Below are positions 37,001-48,093 of a stretch of DNA of 64,000 nucleotides, in pieces (within the stretch, counting starts at the first letter, position 1; every line of letters starts with the position of its first letter). The notes under the pieces were generated by a model. It ran no database searches, had not been told where the DNA came from, and saw nothing but the letters and a program-made list of their open reading frames with translations. The translations under genes were made by a program, and so were the position numbers. Source of the stretch: Hirudinaria manillensis (lineage: Eukaryota > Annelida > Clitellata > Hirudinida > Hirudinidae). The DNA lies in NCBI GenBank assembly GCA_034509925.1, contig CM067534.1:2210501-2274500 (forward strand), written 5' to 3'.

Positions 37001-40000
37001 TTCTCCTGTGATTGTTCTGATAGAAATTTCTGAAGTAATGCTCTTGCATTGCAGTCGCTTGCAAAGACTTTCCGTGATAAAACAAGCAGAACTCAAATTA
37101 TCCAACGCTGCATAAACTTCAACTTTGTTGTGATCTGATTCATGATACACTTAGACTTTAACTACGTTGGCTGCCATACCATCATTATAAGATATGCTAC
37201 TTTTAGCAACAATTGGATTCATTGAACTTTCGTAGCTTTCCAGTGCTACTGTATTTTGAAGATCAACCTCCTTGTCGACTGTTGTGATTGTGTAACCAGT
37301 ATCAAATTCCAATGCTGATGTTTTCAAAATAGATGTCAAGCGATGTACCAAAGGAATTATCGAAGGTGTCCTGTTGGTTACATCATTATCCTTTAAATCT
37401 TGCAAATGTCCAGAATACACTTCTGTTTCTGCTTCAAGCATTGCTTGTTTTTTCTCAAATGCTAGTTCCAACTCTTTTGGAAATTTTGGAAATAGAATTC
37501 TTCTCTTCTTGAAGCCAATTTTGCTTTCTTTTCGCAAATTGAATTTTGCAGTCATTACTTTTTCTCCACGCTGTAGAAATCGACGATAATCCGTCACCCG
37601 CTTCTAAAGTATCAGCCTCTGCAACAATCCCCTTTTCCATACTGCACAGCTATCAATCACGAGTTTAAGAACTCCCCTTATTCCTGCAAGTCACAATAAT
37701 CACAACACAGTGATTTAACAACATATTCTGTACAAAACAGGAAACTCTCGCATTCACTTCAGAATACGCAATTTCGTGTTTTAATAGATGTTGCGGCGAA
37801 TAACACTGTCTGGTTTTTATTCCTTTATTATTGACTTCAACAAATCGAACCAAAAAGGAAACAACGACAAAACTCGTAGTTGCGCTGACTATGCCTAAAA
37901 AACGAAATTGTTCAACTACACACTCACGTGGCAATAATCGAAACTCCCTAAAACTCTAGAACCTTCTTTCCACTCACTTACATGCACGAATTAGCCCCGC
38001 CCCTACCATTACGAGGAAATGGCTGTAACATTGATCTTATGGAATACCTTATGTAACCTTGTAAGATGTGAGGACACTTCTTCGACGACCATCATTGTGT
38101 AGAACTCCTAAACGAAACCTAGCGTTACAGGTTGGGTTCTGGAAACGACTCAGAAGGACTTTTGTCGCCGGCACGCCAGTTTTAGATGGATAGCCTGGTT
38201 TGCCTACGATGAAAGTCAGGAACGCATGAAATTAGGGCTCAGTGATACTATTGAACTATTGTTATTATAACATCAAATTGTATGTAATCATGATACGATT
38301 TTCTATTGCAGACTTTACAACTGTTAAGAAATTAGAACTTCTTAAAAATGCCATTTTCTCCAAAAGTTCTTATTCTCTTTATGGAATATTAAATAACACT
38401 AAGACTCGCATGGGAGCCCGCTTGCTGAGATGCAACATTTTGCAGCCTTTAAATGGTTTGTACATATTTGTGCAAATATGCAGATTTTATACTCACTGTT
38501 GTTCATTACTTCGCAAGACCTGAACACGATCAAAGACAGGCTTGACTTAGTTGAGGAATTTTTGGAAAATTCAAATTTGTATCACAAAACCAGATATGCT
38601 CTAAGTAAATTTCCTGACACAGAGCATATTCTCTCACTCCTTGTTCTTATTCCGAAAACCGAAACTTTGAAAACGGCAGAAAATAAGATTTCTATCTTAC
38701 TTTTGTTAAAAGATGCACTAGAATCAGTTGATGCATTGAGAGATGCTCTTCAATGTTCGAAGTCTGATATAATGAGAAGCTTTCACGAGGTAAGCTCTTC
38801 CTTATAACAAGAATTTTGGCTGGAAATTCTGTTTTAAGACGCTATATGCGTTCTGAAGGTTTTGATTAATGATCAATTGAATGCGATGTTGCAAAAGATA
38901 CTCTCTGTTATTGATGTTAGTGCCCATTATACGAAGGCTGTTTTTTCGGCAAGAGTGCAAATGGGATTTGCAGTTAAGGTGAGCAAATGCTCTGGATTAA
39001 TACTAGCAAATACTATTATTCAAGCGGCTTATCACAAAATACTGCTGAAATTATTATGTTCCCCCATAAACTTTTTAAGAGTGGTGTTTTTGTTATTTGT
39101 AGTCTGAAATCAACGGTTGGTCATGTTTAAATTGTGTCAAAGAAGGTTCTTATTAGAAATATCATCTTTTGATATTTCGTATTTCAAAGGCTTGCTAGAT
39201 ATTTCCCGAAGGACCTACTCAGAAGCCGTAGAGGATGTTAATCGTGAGTTATATTTAAATACTGCCAAATTGTAGTTTATTCGACTTTACATTAACTGTA
39301 TAATTTTGTATCTTTTATATTAGCTATAAAAAAAAGTGACAAGCACTTGGTATCTAATTTAGTCGGAAACCAGTTACTATGAAATTAGATTACCAGTTCG
39401 AATTTCCATAAATGACATAATGCAATCAGTAATACATGAAATTTCCAGTCATACTTTTTGATAGAAAATAAAATTTTCTAAATTTAAGAGCTTTCATTTA
39501 TTATAGTCCATCACTTACATTCGAACTTTTTATCTTATTGGCTATATAACAAATTAAGCAAGTATGTTTTTTTTTAACCTAATGCCGCTATGTGATCTTA
39601 AGTGACCAGAGAGAGAGAGTTTTATAAAAGCATCGTTATTAATATTATTTGACCACAACTGCACCCCGTTTAATAAGTAAATGCGAAATTTTAAGTTATA
39701 AAAACATATAGTAAAATAGTAGGAAAGTTATAAAAACATATAGTAAAATAGTACGAAACTATGTTAATATAAAAATAATTTAATGTTGAAGTGGTTACTT
39801 TGCGCTATCTTTATAAGTATTCATTTCACAATATTTTATTTAATTATATTTCTTTGTTAGCATTTCGATAACTAATACTGGCTATTCCACTATTTATCGT
39901 GTAGAGCTAGTGAAAGAGCTAAGTGATAAATACAATTTGATGTTGAAAGTTGGTTACGGTGCATCTAGAGGCTTTTATCTCCATATGACTGCTAATGGAA

Positions 40001-43000
40001 AAAAAATAACCGAGTTACCTCAAGAATTTCTAAAGCCTCTGAAGAATAAAAACTCGATCATTTTCACAACCTATGAATTGGTAAGTGTCTCAAGTTTTAA
40101 CCAGTAGTAGTATGTATGAATTCCTTAAGAGAAACAAAAGTAACATAAACTACAATGAATAGGAGGAGAGGATTATAATAGGTGAGCAAGTCAATTAATG
40201 TTGGTAATGTGTCTTGTTGGCAATCCAGCTCGAGCTACCCTCGGGGAGGAGCACTATATAAATGGAAATCGCCTCTAACGCTCTGCATATGGCAACGTAA
40301 TAAGTGAAGTACAACTACAATTACTTGGTTCAAAGACCGCATCAGAAGGGATGTTTTATAATTAGCAAAAATAATTTTTGATGCTACAGGAATTTAGAGC
40401 AAAAACGTGTCAGATAATACTAAGTTGCACAATTAAAGCCAAACTGAGTAGCAGATATTCTTAGTGGCGAATTAAAAACGTTTGACTGATAATAAATGAG
40501 ATTTGGGTGTTGGCCAAAATGCCTATGCCAGGACTCACATGTTTGCTGCACTGATTTTTAAATTTATTGCGGAAGAAGAAATTAAATAGAAATCTTTAAA
40601 AATTTAAAATGTTAATTTAAGCTAACTTTTTTTTTTCACCCGTATATTCGATTTTGCGGACCACACACCCCCTCACTTCACATGTGCGCGTACCATAGAC
40701 AAATTAATTTACATGATTTTGATGTGCAAGAGTTGAAAATTTTATTAAGGTTTTTTCCCTTGAGTTTCCTGCAAAGACTTAATCTCTTTGTTTTATGACT
40801 GAGCCTTTGCTTTCATCATTCCCTGTGAAAGTTAATGTTACGAAGGCATCTTAAAGTAACACGCTTCATTGTAATGAAACTTCTGATCTGTACAATCTAA
40901 TCAGTCATTCACGCTTTTGAAGCAAGTAAATATAATTATAAATGTAAATTTCAAATGGAAGCATTGGCTTTTATTTTGCAAAGCATGAAAGTTGAATTTA
41001 TCCTATTGTTATTACCCGGGGGTCCGCAAACTAATTAACGTGAGATCAAGTTTATTGAAAGTCTTCGTTCAACGTAACTGACATAAGATGATTGGAAGGT
41101 ATGAGTTCATTGTTAGACTGAGGTATTGAGGAACCTAGTCTGGATTATTTAAGACTGCTATCTTTCTATCTATTTGCTACACTTCATTATTAAATTATGA
41201 AATGAATTAATTGCAATATAATTTTAATTATTCTTAATTATTGTGGTCCAGGGTTATAGCAATATAATTAAATTCAGGCAATAAAGAATGTTTTAAAACA
41301 TCTTGGGTTTATGCATTGTGTTTGTTAAAAATATAAAAATTAGCCAAACCATTCATTGGATCCATCATATCATATTAGTGAAGAACTGAAGCGCCATAAT
41401 GAAAATGGTCGGAGTGGACACAATGCATAAATTATAGTGGCATGAATATTAAACAGCTCTGCCTTTGAAGTTGCTAAGTGATATCTAATTAAGATACAGA
41501 TAATCGAATTATTCTAGAAACACTTTCAATAAACTTTACATTATGCGGCCATTGTGGGGCCAATATCGGGTTATACCTTTGGTGTCAGGAGTAGGATTTA
41601 TAGGTGAAGAGGGGATCCAAGATTAAGGTAGGGGCCAGACTGGCATCAAATAGCCGAACATGGAGAAATTACTAAGACCACAATGGGATTCTTTGAGAAT
41701 TAGACTCCTATACAGGAAGCGTTAAACCGAGGATGGCACCATCTCTCACCTTCAAATAGTACTTCCAAGATCTTGCGTCACTGAAGTACAACAAGAATCC
41801 AATTTGGAACCTCAGCTGGACATCTCGAAGTGAATAAAACCATCAGGAAGATGAGGGAGAGGTTTTACTGGTTGCATTACAAGCAAGACAATGAGTTGTG
41901 GTGTAGAAATGGCAATGTTTGTGGGACCCTTAAAAGGACTAAAGGCTTAATGCAATCATATAATGTGGGAGTTTTTCGAAAGAGTGGCTTTGGATATCGC
42001 TGGACCATTCCTTGCATTAAAAAAATGGGATCAGTACATATTGGTGATCGGCGATTAATTCACCAAATGGATTGAATGCATTCTCATTACCGAACCAGGA
42101 AGCGTAAACTGTAGCAGATACGCTGGTTAATAACTGGAGTAGTCGATTTGGGATGCCATTGGAGCAGCACTCAAATTCAAAAATATTTCGGGAAATGTAT
42201 GAAAGTCTAGGAATTTCATAAAACTAGAACCCTAGCATTGCACCCGCAATCTGAGGGGATGGTCTAAAGATTTAACAGAACCATCTGTCAAAGATCAAAG
42301 TGATCAACAAGGAGATTGGGACAGATATTTGCCACTCTTTCTAGTGGCATATCGAACAACCGTTCATAATACAACAGGAATAAGCTCGGCGAAGATGGCA
42401 TTCGGAAGAGATTCGACTCCCTGGCGATATGATGTTCGGGAGACCAGAGGAACAAAAGTCGGCAAGTGATTATATTTCAAACTTAAGAAAAGCATTGACT
42501 GACACACATCAGACCGTAAAAATATTATTGTTAATAGATATCCGAAAGGAACAGTGCGTTTTTTCTTTTCGAGTCCCTGCCAATAATAATATTTATTAAA
42601 TTAATAAACAAGTTACTAAAATGATTAAAATGTTGCCTGTTGCATACTAGTAAAACCTGTCATGATTGGATTAGGATGAAAATCTTGATTATGAAATCAA
42701 GTTTTCTTGTAAAAAAAATTAAAAATCGTACGAATTATACGAAAGGCATTGCCTTGTTGTCCATTTTAACGATGATCCTGTCATTTTCAGATGTCATTCA
42801 ATGGTGAGTTTTGCATCAAAGGAATTTCGTATCGGTAAATGGTTGAATAATCCATGTAATTAAAGTTCAATTTTCATTCAGAACGCATGAAAGACTCTCT
42901 TAATGAAATATTTCTTCTCTCAGGAAAGTAAAAATGAATTCATTGTCTTGCATCATTATAATTGTGAAAAATTCTAAATGATTTACTACAAATGTGATAT

Positions 43001-46000
43001 TCTAAATAAAAATAAAATATATCCGAAAGAGTTGCAGAAATCACGCTCAATGAAATAAGAAATGAAATATCCTGCCTATACAAATTAACCGAATGCATAG
43101 CCATGCTGGACATGATGTCATGCTTCGCATTTAATTGCATTAACTCTCCTTCAGATCAAGGTTGTTTGTTTCGAATTAAGATTTTAAGTTATAGCTAATC
43201 AATAAATCACTTCAAAATAAGCTGATGATTGCGATTGCGAGTTTCATCATGGACAGTTTTTCCAACAGTTAGACCAGATTTCACCGATGCATTGGCAATA
43301 AAAAGCGGCCATCATCCAATACTCGGGAAGATGTACCCTAGCGCATCTATTCCAAACAATGTGGTAATGTGCTTGTTATATATCTTTATTTTACGACCAA
43401 ATCTGTACGATAGCCACGATACTAACAATAAACCTGCGTCTAAAATTTTTCATTAAATCTATTTCATAACGGCGCTGGTTCATTATGTGGTTTGTTTTAC
43501 GACCCTTTATGGTTTTAGAATCTCAAGTAACTGTACAGTAAGTTACAATGTTGGAGACAAAGTTTTAATTTTATGTTCCGAGACTACATTTTTCGACCAC
43601 TTGAGACTTTGATGTACGAAGGCCGATTACCTAGTGAATTTGGGATTTAGATTCTACTCATAGTTGCCCTAGAATACTAACTTTTTAAAAAATAATTATA
43701 ATTAAAAAAAAACATGAATTCAATGAAAGTTACGACTTTTTTTGCTTTTATAAGGACTTTTCTCTAGGACTTTTTATGCAATTCGTTCCTGAAGGCCTGT
43801 CCGTTGTCTGCTTCTAAGGGTTCGCTTTTCGATCACCGCTTAAGTACTATTTACGTAGGAAAAATAATTCCGTGCCGCGCAAGTGTCCGCCTCTCTGGGT
43901 TGTCCGCTCTTGCGAGGATCACTCTTGAGAACTTTTACTGTACTAGTAGCTATGTTTGAGCCCGTCGAATGGTTAAGTAATCGATATTCACTGTCATTTT
44001 TTTCCTGATGAATTCCACTTTATTTTAAAATATTTAGATTCAAAATTCTTCTGTAAAATTTTATTTATATTATTTTAGTTTGCCTCTAGTTCGTGCAACT
44101 TCACACTCATTGGGGGACCAAATATGGTCAGTCATGTATAAACCTTTTGATGAATTATTGAAAATGATTGAATAGTTGTATTTAAAAAAACAGAGTGGTA
44201 AATCCACATATTTATCTCAAGTAGTTCTCTTGCAAATAATGGCCCAAATCGGATCATTTATCCCCGCCGAAGCTGCATGTTTTAGAATTGTTGGGCGTAT
44301 CTTCACGAGAATTGGAAATGATTTGGACATTGGCATCGACATTTCAAATTTTATGTCTGAGGTATTCTTGCTAACTTATTTGGATTGATAAAGTGTGATT
44401 TCTTTGTTTCACATAGCAAATCGAATTCTTGTGAATAAATAGATCAAGCTAGATTAAATGCATAAAATGAAATAGTAAGCAGTGGCTCTAAAACACTTTA
44501 GTGGCACAATAGCTGTAAAAAATACGGTGTGTCTGGCCTCTTGTCACTTGTCACGAATTGGCACTTGGAGGTAGTTCCTCATCTCTTCTCGATAGCGACG
44601 GTCCAACGATATTCCACACGTCGCTGTATGCGATACTTTTATAAACTGTCGGCGGTACCTATACCCAAAAAAGTATCGGCGATATCGATACATTTTAACG
44701 ATATTTTTCGGCTATGTGCTTGGAGCATTTGACTTGTCCACCATTGTTACATAAGCAGCATCAAATGCAAGCAAAACTGGAAAAGTAAAAGAATCTAATT
44801 TTGTTTCACCACATCGCTCATAAATACCAACATCTCCAAATGTTCGCTGGTTATGTTCGAAAGAGGTTCAATATCTGTTGAGATCCAAATCATCTGCAAG
44901 AGATATCTTTTGACTTACTCCGCACCAACACCAGCGTGTTTGTCTTTATGTCAGACTGGCTAATTCCTCTATCTGTGGTTAAATTTTGTGGTGGACTAGT
45001 CATAGGAGTGTATTTGACCAAATCTTTTTCAACGCAGCATTTACTCTTGACCTTAATACAGTCAGGATCCTTATTATATGGACCTCAACACTGAACCAGT
45101 ACGTTTTGAAGTTAGGATGGACAAGAGTTCATATTACTCCGCCTTTTCCTATGAAATGGATATGAAATGCTGATTGGTATGTGATAGAGTCAGAGCTTAT
45201 GTGGTAGTACTTGATCGAGGATGATCGTTATCTTGTCAATATGAATATTGGCTTTCTTAGTCTCAAGTAGCACATTTGAGTCGAAGAATATGATTCGATT
45301 AAGGCTTCACTTAAGTGTCAAGACTAGAGGTTTGACGTTCGCTCCAACTTTTATTCGAGTTCGCAATTAAATACCTAAACTAAGAATGCTGAAGATAATC
45401 CCAATCCTGGTAATCTACGTAATTTTACGATTGGAATGTACTTAAATAATTTTAAAAAATCATTAATTGCTAACGTTTTGTGAAATTTTGATCCTGACAT
45501 TATCAATTTCATTCTATGTTATCAAGATGAAAGAAATGAATTATATTCTCCAAAATGCAAATTGTTCCTCTCTGATAGTAATTGATGAACTAGGCAGAGG
45601 TTAGTATCCTTATACAAGTCACTAGTTTTTAAGTAATTTCTAAGTCAAACATTTATTAGATCGACACATGCAGAGCGTCAGAGGCGCTTTCTGAAAGTAT
45701 GGTAATCGAACGATACGTAACAACGACTGTTGATTTTTAACACTGCGCAAAGGCGCGCCACTCATTCGTCTATCCCACACATTGTTAAGATGTAACTGAA
45801 ATTGCATACTTATTGGGCTGAAACCATTATACGTTTCAAGATGGTAAGAACACAAATCCAATATCCCCATCTCAAGATACTTTGATTTGAAAAGGCGATC
45901 TGACTGCACTTTAGTGGAGTAGCGAAGGGGTACAGCCGGGGCATTAGCCCGGGCGCCGGTGGCTAGGAGGCGAAAAGGGACTCAAACTATCAACGATGGA

Positions 46001-47280
46001 GTTGTTGGATTGTAGATTGAACACATTAATGAAAACTGGAACTTTAAGTAAAACAATACAAACGATGCTGTTTTGGCCAACGTCTGTTGACTGGTTTACA
46101 GTCGTAAGTGAGGTCAAACGATACAATTAAACACTACCACATGGACTCTTATTTGGGACTTGGATGTCTAGCATATCTTCCGACAAAATGCTCAGATTTT
46201 GTAAATTTATGCCACTGATATTGAAGGGGGAATAATTCTGCACTGATATCTGCGATTGTAAGATGCTGCTGAATGCTAACAGACACCGGAGGTCATGCGC
46301 GCAAATCCGGACTTTTTGCCCTGGGCGCCACTATATCCTCGCTTCGATACTGTTTCTGGGCAATACTATTAGTAATATCGATGATATTAAATTAAAGCCA
46401 TTTGAAGTGCTTTAAAAAATTAAATCAAATTAAATCTCCACTTGATGGCTTTGATGCATTTACGGAAAAAAGTTCGTAAAGGTTTTATCCATACAAATTT
46501 GAGACATTTAAATATCGCCAATATCTTCTATAACGCTAATTATTCTCAGTTATTTTATGATGGCATCCAGGCTAACTTTTCCAACTCGTTCTTTTCTATC
46601 AACGCTTTAGTATTTAGTGGCGCCTTTAACATTTTTTTTGTGTTTCTACATGAACTTCTTTGTTCATTGGCATTACATGTAGTTCTGTAATCAATCTTTG
46701 TAACGCTTTAGAAACGTGATACATTTGGATTTTTCACTTGGATTGCTGTTATTGGTTCATACCTGAACATTTTTTTTGCCACTAAACATGATCTTGAATC
46801 TAGGGACATCAGCAGAAGAAAGTCTAGCCATATGCCAATCTCTAGGCGAATTTTTATTGGAAACAAAGGCTTTCACATTTTTTGCGACACACAATGCAAG
46901 ACTAACGTTGATGTCTGAACTTTATGTGAACCTAGAGAAGTTAGAAAAAGATTTAGAAATTACCTCATTTTTATTTTAAATATTTTGTTATTAAAATATT
47001 TTTTAGCTATTATTTCAATACTTATCCCGTGGCGCCCCAATCTCACGAAGATGGGTCTTCTTATCATGTTGATTATTCACATGTGCTCGTAAAAGGGAGA
47101 ATGAAACATTTTCACTATGGTGAGATTGAACCGGGAAATATTATTTTCATGGATCGAATTCATTGTGCATTTGAACTTCAAGGTATTCATTTGGCAAGTG
47201 TCTCAACTCTTCCAATCAGCTTATCAGTTGAAGCAAATCAAATATGCGAATTCATCGGAAAACGCAGGCAGGTTTGTTAG
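34056..47280 (+). CDS. MSH4: MSH4, meiotic MutS homologue, about 20 exons found, one missing
   Basis: MSH4 pairs with MSH5 as MutS-gamma, an ATP-driven sliding clamp that stabilises recombination intermediates and promotes meiotic crossovers; it lacks the mismatch-binding domain I. Exons: 34056-34215, 34290-34438, 34501-34624, 34689-34755, 34820-34941, 38312-38455, 38518-38789, 38859-38978, 39103-39115, 39190-39243, 39905-40080, [one missing], 42791-42803, 43032-43160, 43269-43363, 44079-44126, 44194-44361, 45527-45599, 46804-46939, 47007-47119, 47183-47271. Matches in order: [100 protein letters not shown], Walker A GGPNM/SGKST (split by an intron), [13 protein letters not shown], Walker [12 protein letters not shown] and FATHN. 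The two blocks total 467 and 288 codons. About 16 residues (human IKMNERCQESLREIYH region) were not found. The GC donor after 34624 is unusual. If translation reads past 47271 it stops at 47280; a C-terminal exon at 47735 is the alternative. Confidence 0.88.
35140..35371 (-). repeat. Left LTR (3' LTR) of the BEL/Pao element
   Basis: Starts TGTTTCGGCG and ends GCCGTAACA. It matches 37789-38030 closely, with a short deletion relative to it (the segment around CTGACTATGCCTAAAAAACG is absent here). LTR divergence of roughly 15 percent by eye suggests an old insertion. Confidence 0.85.
36202..36513 (-). pseudogene. BEL/Pao integrase fragment
   Basis: The 103-residue frame has [39 protein letters not shown] then [40 protein letters not shown] and FTSRRG. 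This is the zinc-binding CxxC end, the GVDyFGPf first catalytic Asp and the RAVHiE...SFInALRRF.arRG region of Pao-type integrases. The frame ends where the next Asp motif should begin, so the core is truncated here. Confidence 0.8.
37789..38030 (-). repeat. Right LTR (5' LTR) of the BEL/Pao element
   Basis: Starts TGTTGCGGCG and ends GCTGTAACA. It contains the shared block GTCAACTAC-type sequence, AAACTCCCTAAAACTCTAGA and GAATTAGCCCCGCCCC. Transcription of the element would begin here on the minus strand, antisense to MSH4. Confidence 0.85.
39103..39115 (+). CDS. MSH4: MSH4 13-nt microexon 1
   Basis: TCTGAAATCAACG is bounded by ...TTGTTATTTGTAG and GTTGGT. Without it, exon 38859-38978 (phase 0) meets a stop when joined to the AAAG acceptor at 39190. 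With it the product reads [16 protein letters not shown], matching length and pattern of human YAVRSNINEFLDIARR. Confidence 0.75.
39690..39760 (+). repeat. Tandem duplication in an MSH4 intron
   Basis: The unit GTTATAAAAACATATAGTAA followed by AATAGTAGGAAA occurs twice in a row with one base changed; it looks recent. It lies in the intron 39244-39904. Confidence 0.85.
40081..42790. other. MSH4 intron with hidden exon and gypsy relic
   Basis: One exon of about 48 nt should be here but I could not find it. A segment at 40215-40265 (GAGCTACCCTCGGGGAGGAG then CACTATATAAATGG) resembles the 3' end of a CR1/L2-like element. The Ty3/gypsy relic at 41720-42560 takes up the distal part. The rest is AT-rich with no coding signal. 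Confidence 0.4.
41720..42560 (+). pseudogene. Ty3/gypsy integrase relic
   Basis: Frames on the plus strand give [20 protein letters not shown] then [20 protein letters not shown] and GLMQSYNVG, the HHCC zinc domain and following linker of chromoviral-type integrases (H...KT..K.RERFYW.......V..WC..C..CA..K.......L..YNVG). Downstream are decayed equivalents of the core (KWIE...), [23 protein letters not shown] and MAFGRD. Many frameshifts and stops. No LTRs found, so only a fragment. Same orientation as MSH4. Confidence 0.75.
42791..42803 (+). CDS. MSH4: MSH4 13-nt microexon 2
   Basis: ATGTCATTCAATG lies between ATTTTCAG and GTGAGT, strong splice sites. Joined to the next exon (43032, one-base carry) it gives [20 protein letters not shown] then YKL, the same length as human [20 protein letters not shown] then YKL with conserved M, aromatic third residue, NE/SE-I, I, CLYKL. 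Confidence 0.7.
43364..44078. other. MSH4 intron containing a pogo-type MITE end
   Basis: No exon between 43363 and 44079 is needed for the protein. A Tigger/pogo-like terminus ends at 43940. The remainder is AT-rich. Confidence 0.45.
43780..43940 (+). mobile_element. pogo/Tigger-type MITE end in an MSH4 intron
   Basis: The block GGGTTGTCCGCTCTTGCGAG then GATCACTCTTGAGAACTTTT and ACTG resembles 16380-16432. Two related TGTCCG-containing sub-repeats precede it (43798, 43884), the kind of repeated motif seen at pogo ends. The left end was not found. Confidence 0.45.
44362..45526. other. MSH4 intron, no element recognised
   Basis: This contains a perfect 10-bp inverted repeat CGATACTTTT...AAAAGTATCG at 44631-44680 enclosing a GGCGGTACC core, possibly a small hairpin or part of an unidentified MITE. 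No coding content was recognised. Confidence 0.4.
45600..46803. other. MSH4 intron carrying a possible hAT-type MITE
   Basis: GC-rich blocks at 45915-45965 and 46290-46350 look like related ends of one element (see separate entry). A motif AGCGTCAGAGGCGCTTT at 45673 recurs at 53280 (AGCGTCGGAGGCGCTTT) in the CR1-like tail, so a CR1 3'-end scrap lies here too. Confidence 0.4.
45907..46352. mobile_element. Possible hAT-like MITE
   Basis: The left block has GTAGCGAAGGGGTACAGCCG then GGGCATTAGCCCGGGCGCCG. The right block, read on the other strand, has CAGTATCGAAGCGAGGATAT then AGTGGCGCCCAGGGC. The shared AGCGA(A)G...GGCGCC pattern resembles ends of hAT elements found in many animals. The match is imperfect and no 8-bp target duplication is clear. 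Confidence 0.3.
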
Positions 47281-47734
47281 TTGTCTAAATTGCCAAACGG
47301 TTAAAAAAAAACTTCTCACCGGCTTGTCAGCTATCATCAGGAGTTCTCAATCTTTTACCGACTTCCTCCTGTCCTTTGGTACCAAAGCAAAACATTGTCT
47401 TGTAAAGCTTCTCTTTAAGCTAGGGTAACGGGCAGAAAAACTGTAGGGCATTGGCATATAAAAAACTTTCATCGAGCTTCACTTACTGAAGTCGTGCTAT
47501 CGTTTGGTAAAGCATGTCTCCCACTTAAAGAGTGAGGTTGAAATATTTCAATTTATTTCAAAATGTTTTATTTGTTTATATCTTAAGGCCAAAAAGGTGA
47601 TTCATTTCAAATTTTTGAACAATTTTAAAACTTTATAAGCCTTCCTTTAATATTCCTGTTGTCAACGACTCATTTATGGTCACCCAGCTCATAGCTTGAG
47701 TTTATTAACGTATGAAGCTACCAAGATTTACAAG

Positions 47735-48093
47735 TATTGTCAAAGGATCACGATAATGTTAAACAAAATGATTTAGAAAATTATTTATGTAAAAATAAAG
47801 TCAAATGGGCAAACGAAGTTATTCGAGAAGCCAAAAAACTAATTGCGCCCTTTGGTTTTGATGAAATTTATGAGTTCTTGGCGGACCACATTCGAAAGAC
47901 CTCAAAAATATTGTCTTTATCAATAGCAACTTTGCCTTTGGAGAAAAGTTTCACTCTATTACTCAAACTGCTAACCGGACAAATCGGCCACATAACCAGT
48001 GTTTTTCAGACTATGAATTCCGGGCATTTCAGAGTTTCGGAGGTGGGGGGGGGGCAATTTGATTGTATCAAATACCAACTCAAAATCAAATAA
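47735..48093 (+). CDS. Possible MSH4 C-terminal exon
   Basis: After an acceptor-like TTTACAAG, a frame of about 118 codons reads LSKDHDNVKQNDLENYLCKN then KVKWANEVIREAKKLIAPFG and FDEIYEFLADHIRKTSK. The second half resembles in pattern the MSH4 C-terminal helices (human ATRLVQTARNS-LDPDSLRIY). It needs a one-base carry that exon 47183-47271 does not supply, so an intervening small exon would be required. If it is not used, MSH4 stops at 47280, about 60 residues short. The last part (SVFQTMNSG, GGG run) looks like 3' sequence. Confidence 0.35.

Larger units (their letters stand above)
35140..38030 (-). mobile_element. BEL/Pao LTR retrotransposon, degenerate, in MSH4 intron 5
   Basis: Two LTRs of about 232 and 242 nt (35140-35371 and 37789-38030) begin TGTTKCGGCGAATAAC and end GTAACA. 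Flanks CTGAT and TTGAT form a near-perfect 5-nt target duplication, the size expected of BEL elements. The polypurine tract GGTGGGGAG abuts the left LTR on the minus strand. Internal parts in minus orientation are a gag-like frame (37151-37597), a peptidase-A17-like segment (36837-37085, [12 protein letters not shown], then [10 protein letters not shown]), a [10 protein letters not shown] block near 36760, and integrase (36202-36513). Pol ends with GDIILVKDE near 35640. The reverse transcriptase and RNase H are missing, so the 2.9-kb copy is defective. No env-like frame. Confidence 0.85.

Noticed and set aside
35140-38030. Endogenous retrovirus
   Set aside because: No envelope-like frame, BEL/Pao-type integrase and 5-nt duplication; a retrotransposon.
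45640-46126. Minus frames of 60-89 codons in an MSH4 intron
   Set aside because: They span MITE-like and CR1-tail sequence without a recognisable protein.
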